From Paludibacter sp. (GTDB lineage: Bacteria > Bacteroidota > Bacteroidia > Bacteroidales > Paludibacteraceae): 64,000 nt of DNA. The DNA lies in the NCBI GenBank assembly GCA_019163375.1, contig JAFLKK010000004.1:742838-806837 (forward strand). The letters are read 5' to 3'. Position 1 is the first letter of the stretch. Every line of letters begins with the position of its first letter. A program made the translations under genes and the position numbers. The notes beneath the pieces are model-generated. The model searched no databases. It worked only from the letters and a program-made list of their open reading frames with translations, and was not told the origin of the DNA. This document shows, piece by piece, positions 51,670-62,900 of the stretch.

Positions 51670-51706
51670 CTTAACTGTCTTGATGTTCTGTTTTTTTATT
51701 GAGGTG

Positions 51707-51714
51707 CAAAATTA
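51707..51714 (-). promoter_or_regulatory. Promoter of ileS
   Basis: Read on the minus strand: TAATTTTG, a full match to TAnnTTTG. The rest of the 51670-51981 gap contains the terminator of the next gene and AT-rich spacer. Confidence 0.6.
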
Positions 51715-51887
51715 CAAAAAATAACCGAAAGAGGAAAGTATCTCTATCAATGTATTATTTTCATTTTGAACGGCCTAATTTCTTTCATAAATATAAAATT
51801 TAGATTGCCTTAATTAAATCCAAACCAGTAAAATTAATTTAGGTTTTTTCCTTTTGTGACTTAATATGAAGTTGAAAATGTTATTCT

Positions 51888-51940
51888 ACAACAAAGCAGA
51901 GACCTACAAAATATAATCTTGTAGGCCTCTGTTTTGTTGT
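51888..51940 (-). terminator. Intrinsic terminator of the 51982 regulator gene
   Basis: A 22-base stem with two G-T pairs (51888-51909 with 51919-51940, core CAGAGACCTACAA) around a nine-base loop. It follows the stop codon of the minus-strand regulator by about 41 bases. Confidence 0.75.
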
Positions 51941-51981
51941 TTGTGTAGTGCACAACGGTAAGTGTTTACGTCATTAGTACA

Positions 51982-52701
51982 TTATATTAGTTCGTAAAAC
52001 AATGCAATATATACGGCTTCAGTCATATTACAGACATGATATTTCTTGTATACATTTCTTTTGTAGTAGCGGAGTAAATCCACTTTAATGTCCAGCTTTT
52101 TAGCTATCTGAACTTCCCGGTGTCCTCTCGATGTAAGTCTGAGTAGTTCTATTTCAATTGGTTTTAACTCTATAGTTTCGTGCTCCACAAACTTTCTTCG
52201 TAAGGATGAATAATACAATTCATTTCCACCATTACTCTCAGTGTATAACGCAAAACGTTGATAGCCTTTCTGTACAATTGGTAAGAATGTTGCAACTTTA
52301 TATTTGGGAGTGCCATCTTTCTCGAAAGCAATCGGTTTGACAATTATTTTCATTGGTTTGTATTCATCTCCCCGTTGTCTTATTTTTATGTTGTAGGTCA
52401 TAAAAGCTTTCGCAAATGGCTTCTGCTTAAACGTATTGGCAAGTATTTTTTTTCCATTTTGATTAATTTCTGAGGTAATATCTATGTCCTTTGGATGGAT
52501 AAGATCAAAATAAGTAAATGTCTGTTCCAAACTTTCAGGATCCGATTCAAATCCGGTCATTAAAGAGAAACGTTTGGATGCGAAAATAATACTGTCGTCC
52601 TCAAAATTGGTTAGTGTTATCGGTTGCTCATATATTTCTGAAAGAAGAGCAGTTAGGCGGATTAATTCATTTAATTCGTCTGGATTGGTATGGATCATCA
52701 T
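51982..52701 (-). CDS. LuxR-type HTH transcription regulator with a PAS-like sensor
   Basis: A 239-residue protein. Residues about 20-150 look like a PAS-type sensor (A-S-K-R-F-S-L-M-T-G-F, Y-F-D-L-I-H-P-K-D, then K-P-I-A-F-E-K-D-G-T-P). Residues about 175-235 form the LuxR/GerE helix-turn-helix: K-P-I-E-I-E-L-L-R-L-T-S-R-G-H-R-E-V-Q-I-A-K-K-L. There is no receiver domain. It is one of two neighbouring regulators with the same layout. Targets are unknown; the nearest candidate genes are the surface proteins to the right. Confidence 0.8.
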   Translation of the reverse strand: MMIHTNPDELNELIRLTALLSEIYEQPITLTNFEDDSIIFASKRFSLMTGFESDPESLEQTFTYFDLIHPKDIDITSEINQNGKKILANTFKQKPFAKAFMTYNIKIRQRGDEYKPMKIIVKPIAFEKDGTPKYKVATFLPIVQKGYQRFALYTESNGGNELYYSSLRRKFVEHETIELKPIEIELLRLTSRGHREVQIAKKLDIKVDLLRYYKRNVYKKYHVCNMTEAVYIALFYELI

Positions 52702-52774
52702 GGCACAGTATTTTATGATTATATTATAAATATATTGTAACTATATTTTGCAACTAGTTGGATGCTATGTTTGG

Positions 52775-53536
52775 TTATATGAAACCCTGCTTTTTTGCTT
52801 TGGTTATGGCATGCGAGATAGATTTTGCATTTAAACGGATAAGTAGAGCCGATTTTAGATGTTTCATATTGTTCCCATTTATATTCGTTTGTTCTGCTAT
52901 TTCAGTTTCAGTAAGCCCATCGCTTGCTAGTTGTAAAATATCGATGTCGGTCTTACTAAGTATTTCATATTTTGGCTGGTCGCCTATGTTATCGGTAATA
53001 AACACAGGGTATTCTTCTGAATTGTTGACGTCTAATAATTTAAAACAACCTGGTTTTTTGACATCCGCTTTTCTTATATCATAATATACCAGCCATGGTA
53101 TTCCTTGTTCTGATGTACTCGTGTGCTTATAGGGCATTACCTTAAATTTCAACAACTGAACTGCATTGTTGGCTAAGGTGACCGGGAGGGTAAAACTAAG
53201 ACAGTATGTTCTGTTGTTATTCCCTAAGATATCTGATTTAAGAATGTTATTCACTGTTTCGATAACCTGAATATTGAACGTGTCGTCATTATTAGACGAA
53301 AACATTCTTTTTATAAATTCAGGGTCTAGCGGTTTAACTCTCATCTCCCCAAATAAATCGGAAAGTTCAGGATTGTGTGAGTAAAGTGTAATGGTACGTC
53401 TAAACTGATCGACTATAAAAAAACTCATTTGCCCCCCCATTGCGCCGACTTCGAGATTGCTCATATGTAAACTATAATTTTTATAGTCGGGAAGTAAATC
53501 AAACTGTAGTGTTTCGTCGAAAAATGGATTTGTCAT
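52775..53536 (-). CDS. LuxR-type HTH regulator, paralogue of the adjacent gene
   Basis: A 253-residue protein starting at ATG 53536 (an upstream in-frame ATG at 53605 would add 23 residues). The C-terminal region I-L-Q-L-A-S-D-G-L-T-E-T-E-I-A-E-Q-T-N-I-N-G is a GerE/LuxR helix-turn-helix. The N-terminal 170 residues form a sensor region unlike a receiver. It ends 73 bases upstream of the other regulator, and both run on the minus strand. The pair probably arose by duplication and divergence. Input and targets unknown. Confidence 0.75.
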   Translation of the reverse strand: MTNPFFDETLQFDLLPDYKNYSLHMSNLEVGAMGGQMSFFIVDQFRRTITLYSHNPELSDLFGEMRVKPLDPEFIKRMFSSNNDDTFNIQVIETVNNILKSDILGNNNRTYCLSFTLPVTLANNAVQLLKFKVMPYKHTSTSEQGIPWLVYYDIRKADVKKPGCFKLLDVNNSEEYPVFITDNIGDQPKYEILSKTDIDILQLASDGLTETEIAEQTNINGNNMKHLKSALLIRLNAKSISHAITKAKKQGFI

Positions 53537-53605
53537 AGATGTTGGAATTCTTAATTTATAAATTGTGTTCACAGACGCAAATACAAACATCGTGCAATTT
53601 TTCAA

Positions 53606-54590
53606 ATTCGATTCTCTTTTTTCTATAAGTCCTGCCTTTAAAATGTGATTCCATATCTACTTAAAGGCAAATAGAATGATCTGAGAGTAAAAATTCCAAC
53701 GGAATGTTTTTCTGTTTAATGTGTCGTGTAACAAATAAGATATGTATACAAAAATACAAATATTTTATTTGGTAGATATTGCTAATATATGTTTTACAGC
53801 ATTTTATGAGCCTATTTTAAGCCTGCTCTCTCACTTTTTGAAGTTGTTTTGTTTTGTTTTTTGATAGATAAAGATCCAACTAAAATTCTTTCTCTCGTTA
53901 TGTGCTCAAGTGTGCATTATTTTTATTCAGCCGAGTAGTTAATCTTTATTGTTTTGCTGTAATTTAAGATTTTTGGATGGGTAAAATTGAAGTTTTCGAC
54001 TCAAATTATTCTGTTTTCGTTGACTTTTATTTGTTTTTTTTAGTGCTATAAGGTTAAATATTCAAGAATAATTGTATTTACCGAAAGATTTTTATGTAGT
54101 AATTATTCCTATTCTCACCTGTACGATATGATTTTTATGTAGTAATTATTTCTTCGCTTTAATTCTCTATAACTCCCATAAATTCTACTATTGTAATGGA
54201 TTCATTATGACAAACATTCCTAAAATGTATAAATTATTGAATTTTACTGCATATTTATTTATTTTTCGTTGGACTTTTATGTAGTCTTTTTTTGCGATTT
54301 AGTTAATTGATAAATATGCCATAAATTGCTGACAGTAAATGCTGTATAGTTTTTGTTTAATTTTGTTTTCACAGTTGAGACATTATATAACTTTAATATT
54401 TAAGGTTGTGTGTAGTGCTCATTCTAAATTCAGAGAAAAATATAATGCTTTACAAAAATGCTAAACGGGATACGAAATGTATTGATCTCTGTACAAGCGA
54501 ATACTGTGAATTTCATTCTTTAAAGCAACAATTATTAGTGTCTCTGTTTTGCGATTGTCATTTTGTAGTAACCTTTTAAAAGTAGATGGT
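53606..54590. other. AT-rich gene desert with repeated 21-base motif
   Basis: About 1 kb without a convincing gene, upstream of the two LuxR-type regulators and of the small membrane gene at 54591. It is very rich in T and contains the direct repeats listed separately. Long minus-strand frames at 54461-54874 overlap the plus-strand gene and have no recognisable features. Confidence 0.7.
54087..54150. repeat. Direct repeat GATTTTTATGTAGTAATTATT x2
   Basis: Copies at 54087-54107 and 54130-54150, identical over 21 bases and spaced 43 bases apart. A third, shorter version (GACTTTTATGTAGT, about 54272-54285) and a looser GACTTTTATTTG near 54020 occur in the same desert. They look like a regulator binding array. 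Confidence 0.7.
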
Positions 54591-54833
54591 ATGAATTTCT
54601 TTTTATTTATTCTAATCGGTTTCGTTGCCGGCTTTCTGGGCGGTAAATTAGTGAGAGGTGGAGGCTTTGGCTTGGTGATTAACTTGATGGTCGGCATAGT
54701 AGGAAGCCTGATAGGAGGGTGGCTTTTTGATGTGTTCGGCATTGGTACAGGTTCCAGTCTTATCGGGAGCTTAATTACAGCTACTGTTGGTGCAGTAGTA
54801 TTCTTGTGGATTCTTTCCTTTATAAAGAAATAA
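54591..54833 (+). CDS. GlsB/YeaQ/YmgE-type small membrane protein
   Basis: An 80-residue protein with three glycine-rich membrane helices (G-F-V-A-G-F-L-G-G-K-L, G-L-V-I-N-L-M-V-G-I-V-G-S-L-I-G-G-W-L-F, S-L-I-T-A-T-V-G-A-V-V). The pattern fits the transglycosylase-associated (YeaQ/YmgE) family, linked to stress in other bacteria but of unknown function. I start at ATG 54591 because the frame upstream adds only a polar stretch. A terminator follows at 54861. Confidence 0.82.
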   Translation: MNFFLFILIGFVAGFLGGKLVRGGGFGLVINLMVGIVGSLIGGWLFDVFGIGTGSSLIGSLITATVGAVVFLWILSFIKK

Positions 54834-54860
54834 TTGCGAATAGTGCTGCTGCTTAGAAAG

Positions 54861-54884
54861 AAGACCGGATACATCTCCGGTCTT
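54861..54884 (+). terminator. Intrinsic terminator
   Basis: AAGACCGGA with TCCGGTCTT, loop of six, followed by TTT. It lies 27 bases after the GlsB/YeaQ-like stop codon. Confidence 0.8.
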
Positions 54885-55005
54885 TTTAGGCAACTGAAAG
54901 TTCGATAAATTTTTCGGTATTATTGACAATGTAAATTTTTGTATAGATAGATAATTATTTCACATACATATTGCAATAATCAATAAAATAAAAATGATCA
55001 AGATT

Positions 55006-55599
55006 ATGAAGACAATTAAATTTTTAATAGCAGTTTTTGCTTTAGTTGCATTTACAGTGAGTGCTAATGCACAAGGAAACATTCAGCTAGGGTATGTGCA
55101 GCCAACAACTGTCACAACAATGAATGGCGCTAAAACTTCCCAATCTATGGATGGTATTCAAGCCGGTTTTAATTATACCATGTCGGTACAAGAGCCTGTT
55201 TCATTGCAATTCGGTTTACTCTATTCCTATTTGTTCAAAAACAATACCGTTTTGAGTATCGATACCAAAACACAAGGACATGCTTTGGATGTACCTGTTG
55301 ATATCGTAATTACTTTCCCTCTTGGTCGCGATTTGAAATTGTGCGCCTTTGGAGGGCCTGATTTTTCGTATATGATTGCTAAAAGCATTAAAGTGGGTAA
55401 TTCAGACTCATACGATCTCTATAAAAATAATAGTGATGCGCAACGCTTTAATCTTCAATTGGGAGTAGGAGCAGGTTTGATGTTCCAGGATTTTGGTATC
55501 AAATTCAGATACAATTGGGGCATTATTGATTTGGATAAATCGAGTGCTACCAAAACCGTAGGCAATGGTTTTGCAATTTCGCTTACACATACTCTATAA
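55006..55599 (+). CDS. Outer membrane beta-barrel protein (porin family-like)
   Basis: A 197-residue protein starting at ATG 55006 (an ATG at 54994 gives a four-residue-longer form), with a signal peptide ending A-N-A-Q. The rest shows alternating strands typical of a small outer membrane barrel: G-I-Q-A-G-F-N-Y-T-M, L-Q-F-G-L-L-Y-S-Y-L, F-G-I-K-F-R-Y-N-W-G and a terminal aromatic/Leu strand I-S-L-T-H-T-L. About eight strands are likely. Function unknown. Confidence 0.8.
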   Translation: MKTIKFLIAVFALVAFTVSANAQGNIQLGYVQPTTVTTMNGAKTSQSMDGIQAGFNYTMSVQEPVSLQFGLLYSYLFKNNTVLSIDTKTQGHALDVPVDIVITFPLGRDLKLCAFGGPDFSYMIAKSIKVGNSDSYDLYKNNSDAQRFNLQLGVGAGLMFQDFGIKFRYNWGIIDLDKSSATKTVGNGFAISLTHTL

Positions 55600-55843
55600 T
55601 ACAGTATACTTAAGGTCTGTGAAACATTCACACCTAATGCTACATAGACTTTAAGTCACTGCCCAATAAATACAAATACTCCAATAGGAGAAAATGGCAA
55701 GTAATGCTAGTAAGATAAAAGATTGAATACAAAATAACAGATAAAATAAACGGAAAATGAGAAAGCCGAGAAGATTAGAAAGATTAGAAAATTGTCTAAA
55801 TGAAAATTTTGTATTTGTAAAATTTTTATCGACGATCACGCTT

Positions 55844-58800
55844 ATGGTGAAGAGAATGTTACTTTCCTTAGTATTGTTATGCTTTGCATATACAAGCCAA
55901 GCACAAGCATTAAAAGCTACCGGAGGTACAGGCTTGTATAAAGATAGAATATGGTGGATGAATTTTTCGGGTATAAGTTTAGCGGCGGGTGCATCAGACT
56001 CGCGTGATTTTGCGATTGGTAATGGAACGATACATATTACTATTGATCAGGTAGCATTTTCTGGAAATATAAGCGTATCACCTTATACAGATCTATCTGC
56101 AGTCAGGCTTATAGGGTATAACAGTTATTATTCAAATGCCGGTTTAGACCAATTATATAATATTGGTGGATCTGAATCAAATAATACTTTATATTATGCA
56201 CTATCTAATAATTTGAATGGTGGAACTTCTAATAGCGCACCAAATAATCTTCCATTAATCGTCACATTTAGAATAAGAGCCTATGCTACTTACCCTTCCG
56301 GAGTTACAACTCCTTTATCACTAGTGTTTGGCAGCGCCGAAACAGATGATAATAGCTCTGCAGGATATGAGTATACCCAATGTACTACCAACGGTAGTAC
56401 CTGGCAACTGTTAGAAAAAGCGAATCAAGATGCGGCTCAAATCCAAAAACTCTCTTTTTCAAATAATAATCTCACAGCTCGGATGATGATGGGAGGATAT
56501 GGTTCTACAGGTTCAGTTCCTAACCCGGCAAATGTTGCCCTAGTGTATACTACTAAATCTGCAGCAACTGCTGCTAGTCCGTTAACAGTTAACTCTCAAT
56601 TTATGAGTGGTGGCAAATCGGCAATTGCCATAGGATTCATTGTGGATCAGGATGGGGGAGATGCCGTTGCTTCTTATGACAATGCCGTTCATATCTTTCA
56701 GCCTTTGGTATCGGGTGGTAATCCTTCTCAGACAAGCGGTACTTTTGATAATTTCTTATCTTCAACCGGTGCTATGGGAGGTACTCCGGTGATAAGTGCA
56801 GGTACGTTAACTACTCCTACCGATTTATATCTTGGTTCTGTTGCTCCGGATAACGATGCCACAATATTTCATTCTGCAGCCAATAATCAAGATGAAATAA
56901 CCGGTATAAACGATGAGGATGCTATATTATCGCCTGTATATATGACTTCTTGTCTTACCAATTATTCCATAGCAAATATACCTGTTCACAACAGTTTAAC
57001 AGCACCAGCCACATTAATAGCATGGATTGATTTTAATGGGGATGGTGTTTTTTCAGCTTCCGAAGCATCAACTGTACAAACCATTGCAGTAGGTCAAACT
57101 GTTGCTTCGTTAAACTGGAGTGGTGTCGCCAGTGCACCATCAGGAACACGGCCTATTCGATTGCGTATCACTTCGGATGTAATGACTGCATCTGACGCTG
57201 CATCTACGGTTAACACAGGTGAAGTTGAAGATCACACAGTTATATTCTCAGATGTTACCATTCCAACCATTTCTATTTCTCCGGTTAGTATTGTGGCGAA
57301 TTCAACATCGAGTTGTGGTTTATCAGTTGCAACAAATAATCCCACATTTAACGATGATTGTGGTGTAGTAAAACTAACCTGGAATATGACCGGTGCTACA
57401 ACAGGTAGTTCGCTGGCAACAGGAATTAATTATCTAGGGGAACAAGTTTTTAATGTAGGGTTGACTACCGTAACCTATACCGCAAGTGATGCCGATGGCA
57501 ACTCGGCAAGCTGTAACTTTACAGTTACTATAACCGATAATATAGCGCCAACTATTACTACTTGTGCTGTGGCTCGAACTGTTAGCGGTTGTTCGACGGC
57601 TGAAATAACTTCACCCGTATATTCATCAACATTAGCTACCTCAACTTATGCCGAGTTTTCATCTTTACCCAACAATGGTGTAGCAAGTGATAATTGTTTG
57701 ATAACTACAGTGCAATATCAGGATGTAGCCAGTGGAACTTGTCCAACTACTGTTACCCGTACCTGGCATTTTTTTGATGCCTCCGGAAATGAGAGCACTT
57801 GCAGCCAGCTTATCACAATCCAGGATTTAGTAAAACCGACAGCTTCGAATCCTTCAGATATAGTTGTTTCAATAGTAAATGATCCAATACCGGCTCCCGA
57901 TATATCTGTTGTTACTGATGAAACTGATAATTGTAGTGCTCCAACGGTTACCTGGCTAAGCGATGCAGCGCCTACTTTCTCGGGTTGTACAGAGACTACC
58001 GTGCGTACCTATAAAGTTACTGATGCTTGTGGAAATAGTATTTCTGTTGTGCAAAATATTATTCGGTCAATAACTACTGCCGCACCATTAATCAGTGCTG
58101 TGACCCAGCCAACGTGCTCAACAGTTTTAGGCAGTTTTACCATAACAAACTACGATGCTGCAAATACTTATACATTCACGCCATCTGAAGGAGTTATCAA
58201 TACAGCAGGAATCGTAACTGCACCGGCAGGAACGTATACTGTGACAGCAACTTCGGGTACTTGTACTTCAGTAGCTTCGGCGAGTGTAACGATCGATGCA
58301 CAGCCACTGACCCCTATTGCACCGATATTAAGTGCGGTAACCCAACCAAACTGCTCGGTAGCTACCGGCAGTTTTACGATAACCAATTACGATGCCACAT
58401 TTACATATGCAGTGATTCCATCAACGGGAGTAACTCTATCAGGAAATAGTATCACTGCCCCGGCAGGTACTTATGAGGTAACAGCTACTTTAGGTGCTTG
58501 TACATCAATGGCTTCGTCGAAAGTGATAGTCTATGCACAACCTTCAACCCCTGCTGTTACTGTTGGCTCAGTGAGCTCGTTGTGTACAAATTCTACTCCT
58601 ACTCAATTAACAGGAACACCTACTGGTGGGCTGTTTAATGGAACGGGTGTAAATATTGCCGGACTGTTCTCTCCTGTTGTCGCTGGAGTTGGCAATCATA
58701 CTATCACTTATACCTATACGAATCAGTATGGATGTAGTGCAGTAGCAACAACTAATGTGGAGGTTATCGCTGCCCCAAGCTTATCTGTCGCCCCGACTGC

Positions 58801-59296
58801 ACAAACAATATGTTCGGGCAGTCCGGCTGCATTATCCGTATCCGGTGATAATGGAGGAACGGTCAATTGGACTTCTAACCTCCTGGGACTAACGGGAACG
58901 GGGACTTCATTCAATACGGGTGCTCTTTTCAACAAGGGAACCTCTCCTTTGACAATTATCCTGAATGCCTCGGTAACTGCCGGAAGTTGTGCGGATAACA
59001 CGAATGCCACCGTCACTGTTCTTCCTGAACCTCGCGTAACTGTTGTTCCGAGTTCAGCAGTAGTCTGCTTCTACGAAATACCTCACTTTACACTTAGCTC
59101 AGTACTTACCGGTACTACCATCAACTGGCAACTGATTAATAATGTCGATAGTAGTATTGTTAACTCAGGTTCAGGTCCAGATAACATCACACTGTTTAGT
59201 TCTCCTATTCCTGCTGGGTCATATACATTGAAAGTGACAGGCAGTAAAGATGGGTGTAACAGTGCTGCAGTGAATGTCCCACTAGTGGTAAATTAA
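55844..59296 (+). CDS. Large secreted surface protein with CshA-like, GEVED and Ig/HYR modules
   Basis: A 1150-residue protein with a signal peptide (residues 1-22) when started at ATG 55844; the longer frame from 55757 would bury it. Residues about 25-210 look like a CshA-type non-repeat domain (A-T-G-G-T-G-L-Y-K-D-R-I-W-W-M-N-F-S). A GEVED domain follows (I-D-F-N-G-D-G-V-F and G-E-V-E-D-H, about 370-465), then HYR-like and Ig-like domains (T-Y-T-A-S-D-A-D-G-N-S-A-S-C), with two closely related copies around 770-900. It ends V-P-L-V-V-N without a recognisable T9SS sorting domain. It is a probable adhesin or cell-surface matrix protein. Confidence 0.8.
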   Translation: MVKRMLLSLVLLCFAYTSQAQALKATGGTGLYKDRIWWMNFSGISLAAGASDSRDFAIGNGTIHITIDQVAFSGNISVSPYTDLSAVRLIGYNSYYSNAGLDQLYNIGGSESNNTLYYALSNNLNGGTSNSAPNNLPLIVTFRIRAYATYPSGVTTPLSLVFGSAETDDNSSAGYEYTQCTTNGSTWQLLEKANQDAAQIQKLSFSNNNLTARMMMGGYGSTGSVPNPANVALVYTTKSAATAASPLTVNSQFMSGGKSAIAIGFIVDQDGGDAVASYDNAVHIFQPLVSGGNPSQTSGTFDNFLSSTGAMGGTPVISAGTLTTPTDLYLGSVAPDNDATIFHSAANNQDEITGINDEDAILSPVYMTSCLTNYSIANIPVHNSLTAPATLIAWIDFNGDGVFSASEASTVQTIAVGQTVASLNWSGVASAPSGTRPIRLRITSDVMTASDAASTVNTGEVEDHTVIFSDVTIPTISISPVSIVANSTSSCGLSVATNNPTFNDDCGVVKLTWNMTGATTGSSLATGINYLGEQVFNVGLTTVTYTASDADGNSASCNFTVTITDNIAPTITTCAVARTVSGCSTAEITSPVYSSTLATSTYAEFSSLPNNGVASDNCLITTVQYQDVASGTCPTTVTRTWHFFDASGNESTCSQLITIQDLVKPTASNPSDIVVSIVNDPIPAPDISVVTDETDNCSAPTVTWLSDAAPTFSGCTETTVRTYKVTDACGNSISVVQNIIRSITTAAPLISAVTQPTCSTVLGSFTITNYDAANTYTFTPSEGVINTAGIVTAPAGTYTVTATSGTCTSVASASVTIDAQPLTPIAPILSAVTQPNCSVATGSFTITNYDATFTYAVIPSTGVTLSGNSITAPAGTYEVTATLGACTSMASSKVIVYAQPSTPAVTVGSVSSLCTNSTPTQLTGTPTGGLFNGTGVNIAGLFSPVVAGVGNHTITYTYTNQYGCSAVATTNVEVIAAPSLSVAPTAQTICSGSPAALSVSGDNGGTVNWTSNLLGLTGTGTSFNTGALFNKGTSPLTIILNASVTAGSCADNTNATVTVLPEPRVTVVPSSAVVCFYEIPHFTLSSVLTGTTINWQLINNVDSSIVNSGSGPDNITLFSSPIPAGSYTLKVTGSKDGCNSAAVNVPLVVN

Positions 59297-59429
59297 TATA
59301 GTTTCTGTGCTCTCCATGGTAAAAATATATAGCCAGAGAGATCACAAAGAAATAGCTCTACAGTCTTCGCCATCTGATGGACTGTGGATATAAATAAGAA
59401 TAATTATTAGATACTTAGACTAAATTATT

Positions 59430-59816
59430 ATGGCAGTAACCTATGTAGTGGTAGAGAAGGGAAATCCCTTGAAGCCCGAAAATCAAAAGAAATTTTATGC
59501 TCAGGCAAAAGCCTCGGGTGAAGTAACGCTTAAAAAGCTAAGTAGGGAAATTGCAAAAGGCTTAACGACAGTGAGTGACACTGATGTGCTGGCTGTACTG
59601 AACGACCTCACAAGAATGCTCTCGAAATATTTGTCAGAAGGTAGAATTGTAAGGTTTGGCGATTTCGGTGCATTTCAAATCACTCTCTCCAGCACCGGAG
59701 CAGAAACTGAAAGTAAATTTCATTCTTCACTTATTAGCAAAAGGAAAGTTAGTTTTCGTCCGGGTGTAGATATGAGGGAGAAGTTGGATACTTTGAAATT
59801 TGAAAAAATGGAATAA
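59430..59816 (+). CDS. HU-like (HIG) DNA-binding protein
   Basis: A 128-residue protein of the long HU-like family of Bacteroidota. It has the N-terminal extension starting M-A-V-T-Y-V-V-V-E-K-G-N-P, then helices with L-S-R-E-I-A-K, and the HU body with I-V-R-F-G-D-F-G-A-F-Q and the basic arm region K-R-K-V-S-F-R-P-G. It bends and packs DNA, perhaps at specific loci. It lies between the two large surface protein genes. Confidence 0.88.
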   Translation: MAVTYVVVEKGNPLKPENQKKFYAQAKASGEVTLKKLSREIAKGLTTVSDTDVLAVLNDLTRMLSKYLSEGRIVRFGDFGAFQITLSSTGAETESKFHSSLISKRKVSFRPGVDMREKLDTLKFEKME

Positions 59817-59950
59817 TAAACAGGAATCCTCCATTAAAGTATACTAAGAAGAAAAATACTCTGTGACTCCGAGCCCTTTGTGGTGGAAAAGAAAATAAAA
59901 CCAGATAAGCTGTATACCAGTTAATAATTTCCGTATTAAATACCTAAGAT

Positions 59951-62900
59951 ATGAGAACCTTTTACTTTAAAAATTCGAAGAGAGTTGTTGGGTTAAGAAC
60001 CCTTACTCTCATTTTGTTGTTAGCTTTGCCCGTTATGGTAAAAGCGGCATTAGCTCCGTTTACACTTACAGTAACACCAACTGCCGAAACCTGTACAGGT
60101 AATGGTAAACTGACATGGACAATAACCGGACAAACGGCCGGTTCAACCATGGTGTATGCCATTTACAAATCACCGAACTATACTACGGCTATTTCCACAC
60201 AGTCAACTAATACTCTAACAGGGTTAACTGCCGGAAGTTATAGGGTAATAGCCACACAAACGTTGGGTGGTGAGTCTAATTCTCAGACCAAAGATGCTAC
60301 CATTCTCAATCAAAAGGTTACGTTAGTATTTAACTCAACTGTAGTGCATGAAGTTTGTGGAAACGATGCTCAAATTACCGTTAACGTCACGGTTGGTACT
60401 GGTGTGACTTATGAATTATATACAGGACCTGTTACCCGCCCACCGCAGGCCAGCAATGTATTTGCCGGGCTTACCCAGGGGGTTTACACAGTTAGGGTTA
60501 AAGATGCTTGTGGAGACATTACTGCACAAACGGCCGTCATTAATAAATACAAATCAAACTTCACCATTAGCCCACCAGCCATTCAGCAGGTTTTGGTAGA
60601 TTGTAATACCATTAAAGTTTTTCATCCTATTGCTACGGTTGCCACAGGCGATGTATTATTGTTTCCGTTACAATATAAATTTACAGTACATCCACCTGAT
60701 GGTAGCCCGGATGTGGTGCTTAATTATTCCTATACCTATGGGACTGGCGGAATGTACCTCCATCCTTCGAGTCTTACTGCGCCTACCGGTGGATTTCAAT
60801 TTAACTTGCCTTATTGGGAAGATCAACCGTATTCGTATGATTTGGAAATTACCGATAAATGTGGGAATGTTTTTACCCGCACCAATAATTTAGTGAATAT
60901 TAATCAGGAATTAAGGTTATATCAGCGCGATGCGGTTTGCTCTCAAGCATTCTTACAAGCGGAAGCGTTGACCTTTACATCACCGGTTACAATGGAACTT
61001 ACAGCTTATCCAGCTTCATATACCGGACCAACAACACTCTCGGTTTCAAGTACCACTTATGCGTTTTGGGGAAGTTTTGGTTCTGCAACAAGTCCCGTTC
61101 CTTCTGGACCTTATACCGTTAAAGTGACTGATGGATGTGGAAATACAATTACGAAAACTATTAATATTAATAATACTGTAAATCCCCCAAATTTTTATAC
61201 CATTCCCGGTTGTGGTGTCGGTAATGCCAGCTTTTATTGGTATGGACCAACAGCCGCAGTATATGCAACAGCAAGAATTACGGCTGCACCTGCAAGCTTT
61301 CCGTATCCTTTACCGTATGATGTAACAAGCATGATAACTGCAAATAAAAACTATGTGGTTATAGAAGATGCCCCTGCCGGAACATATACAATAGAAATAG
61401 TGGATGATTGTGGTATTGTAAGGACAAACACAAAAACAGTTGGAGGTTATAACCCTGGCGATTACAGCAATACAACGGTTACGAAACTCTGTGGCGCTTT
61501 CAATATATTTATGTCAAATACAGGCAATAATGGGGTAATGACCAGTTATTTTTTACAAAAATTAAATCCCGCAACCGGTCAGTGGGGGCATCCAAGCACA
61601 GGAGTTGCCTATGTTACTGGACAGCCCAATGTCGCTAATTCTATTTCGTTAAATAATAATTATTTGAATGGTGCTTTCCCTTATGCAGGTACTTTCAGAA
61701 TTATTACCGCATATAGAACTGCAACGTTTAGTGTTCCTTCTTACGGTAATAAATGGTGTATTGATGTTAATAGGGAATTCACCATCGATTATGACCTAAC
61801 ATTAGATAATGTCACCGGATTTCATTGTCCCGGAGGCCTTAAAACCGATGTGGGTATATTGGCAACAGGTGGGGTTCCACCACTTACCTATAAAATTACA
61901 AAGAAAGATGGGGTTCCTTTTGTAATTGATAATGGCACCGATAATCTGTTTACTGGCCTTGCTGATGGTACCTATAATTTTCAGGTTCTTGATAATTGTG
62001 GCAATGTATTGAATCAGTTGTACGATATTACAATCCTGAGTATGCCACAAATTACACCAATAAGCTTATGCCCCGGTTCAAACGGGCAATTGGCGGTCAA
62101 CGGTGTGCCGTACCTGAATTTCCAGTGGTGGAAGGAAGGGACACCTGGTACGATATTAAGTACCGCGTACAATCTTCCTTTTAATAATTTCAATCCTGCC
62201 ACTGATGCTGGTACGTATTACGTGCATTTAACTTCACCATCGGGCAGTTCATGTATTGATAGGGTATTGTCGTTCACTGTATCGGCCAGCCCAAGTGCGC
62301 CAAATGCAGGAGCAGATAATACGATATCTGTTTGCCAGAGTTCGGGGGGTATTAATCTGCTTGATTACCTGAGTGCAGGTGCTGATAAATATGGTAGTTT
62401 TGCTGATGCCTCTGCAAATGCAGTTCCGGGAAATGTATGGTATCCTAATCAGCATCCGGCAGCTTCCTATACATTTACATATAGCGTGAATGGGCAATGT
62501 AGTGGAACCGATCAGTCCATAATAACTATTTCCACAACTGATACACAGGCTCCTATTATAAACTGCCCGGCAGATGTAACTGTAACGGTGAACAGTGTCG
62601 GTTGTAAAGCTACCGGAGTTGTGTTAGGCACACCTACCGTTACCGATAATTGTACGGCTACAGCTAATATTGTTGTAACAAATAATGCTCCGGCAAGCTT
62701 TCCTACAGGAAACACTTTAGTAACCTGGACGGCCACCGATGCAAGCGGTAATAGTGCCACTTGTCAGCAAACAGTTACTGTTACAGCCGATGTTGTAAGT
62801 TTGGCTTACACTTCGTCCGCTACAACGCAATGTGGTGGAGATCCCTTTACGGCAACCTTTACTCCAACGCCTTCTACTGCACAGGTAACCTGGACAAACA

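Noticed and set aside
54461..54874. 137-codon minus-strand frame
   Set aside because: It is antisense to the GlsB/YeaQ-like gene, with a proline-rich composition typical of a shadow frame.
60411..62760. Several short frames on both strands in the giant surface gene
   Set aside because: All lie in other frames of one continuous plus-strand frame starting at 59951, which has repeated domains and a signal peptide.
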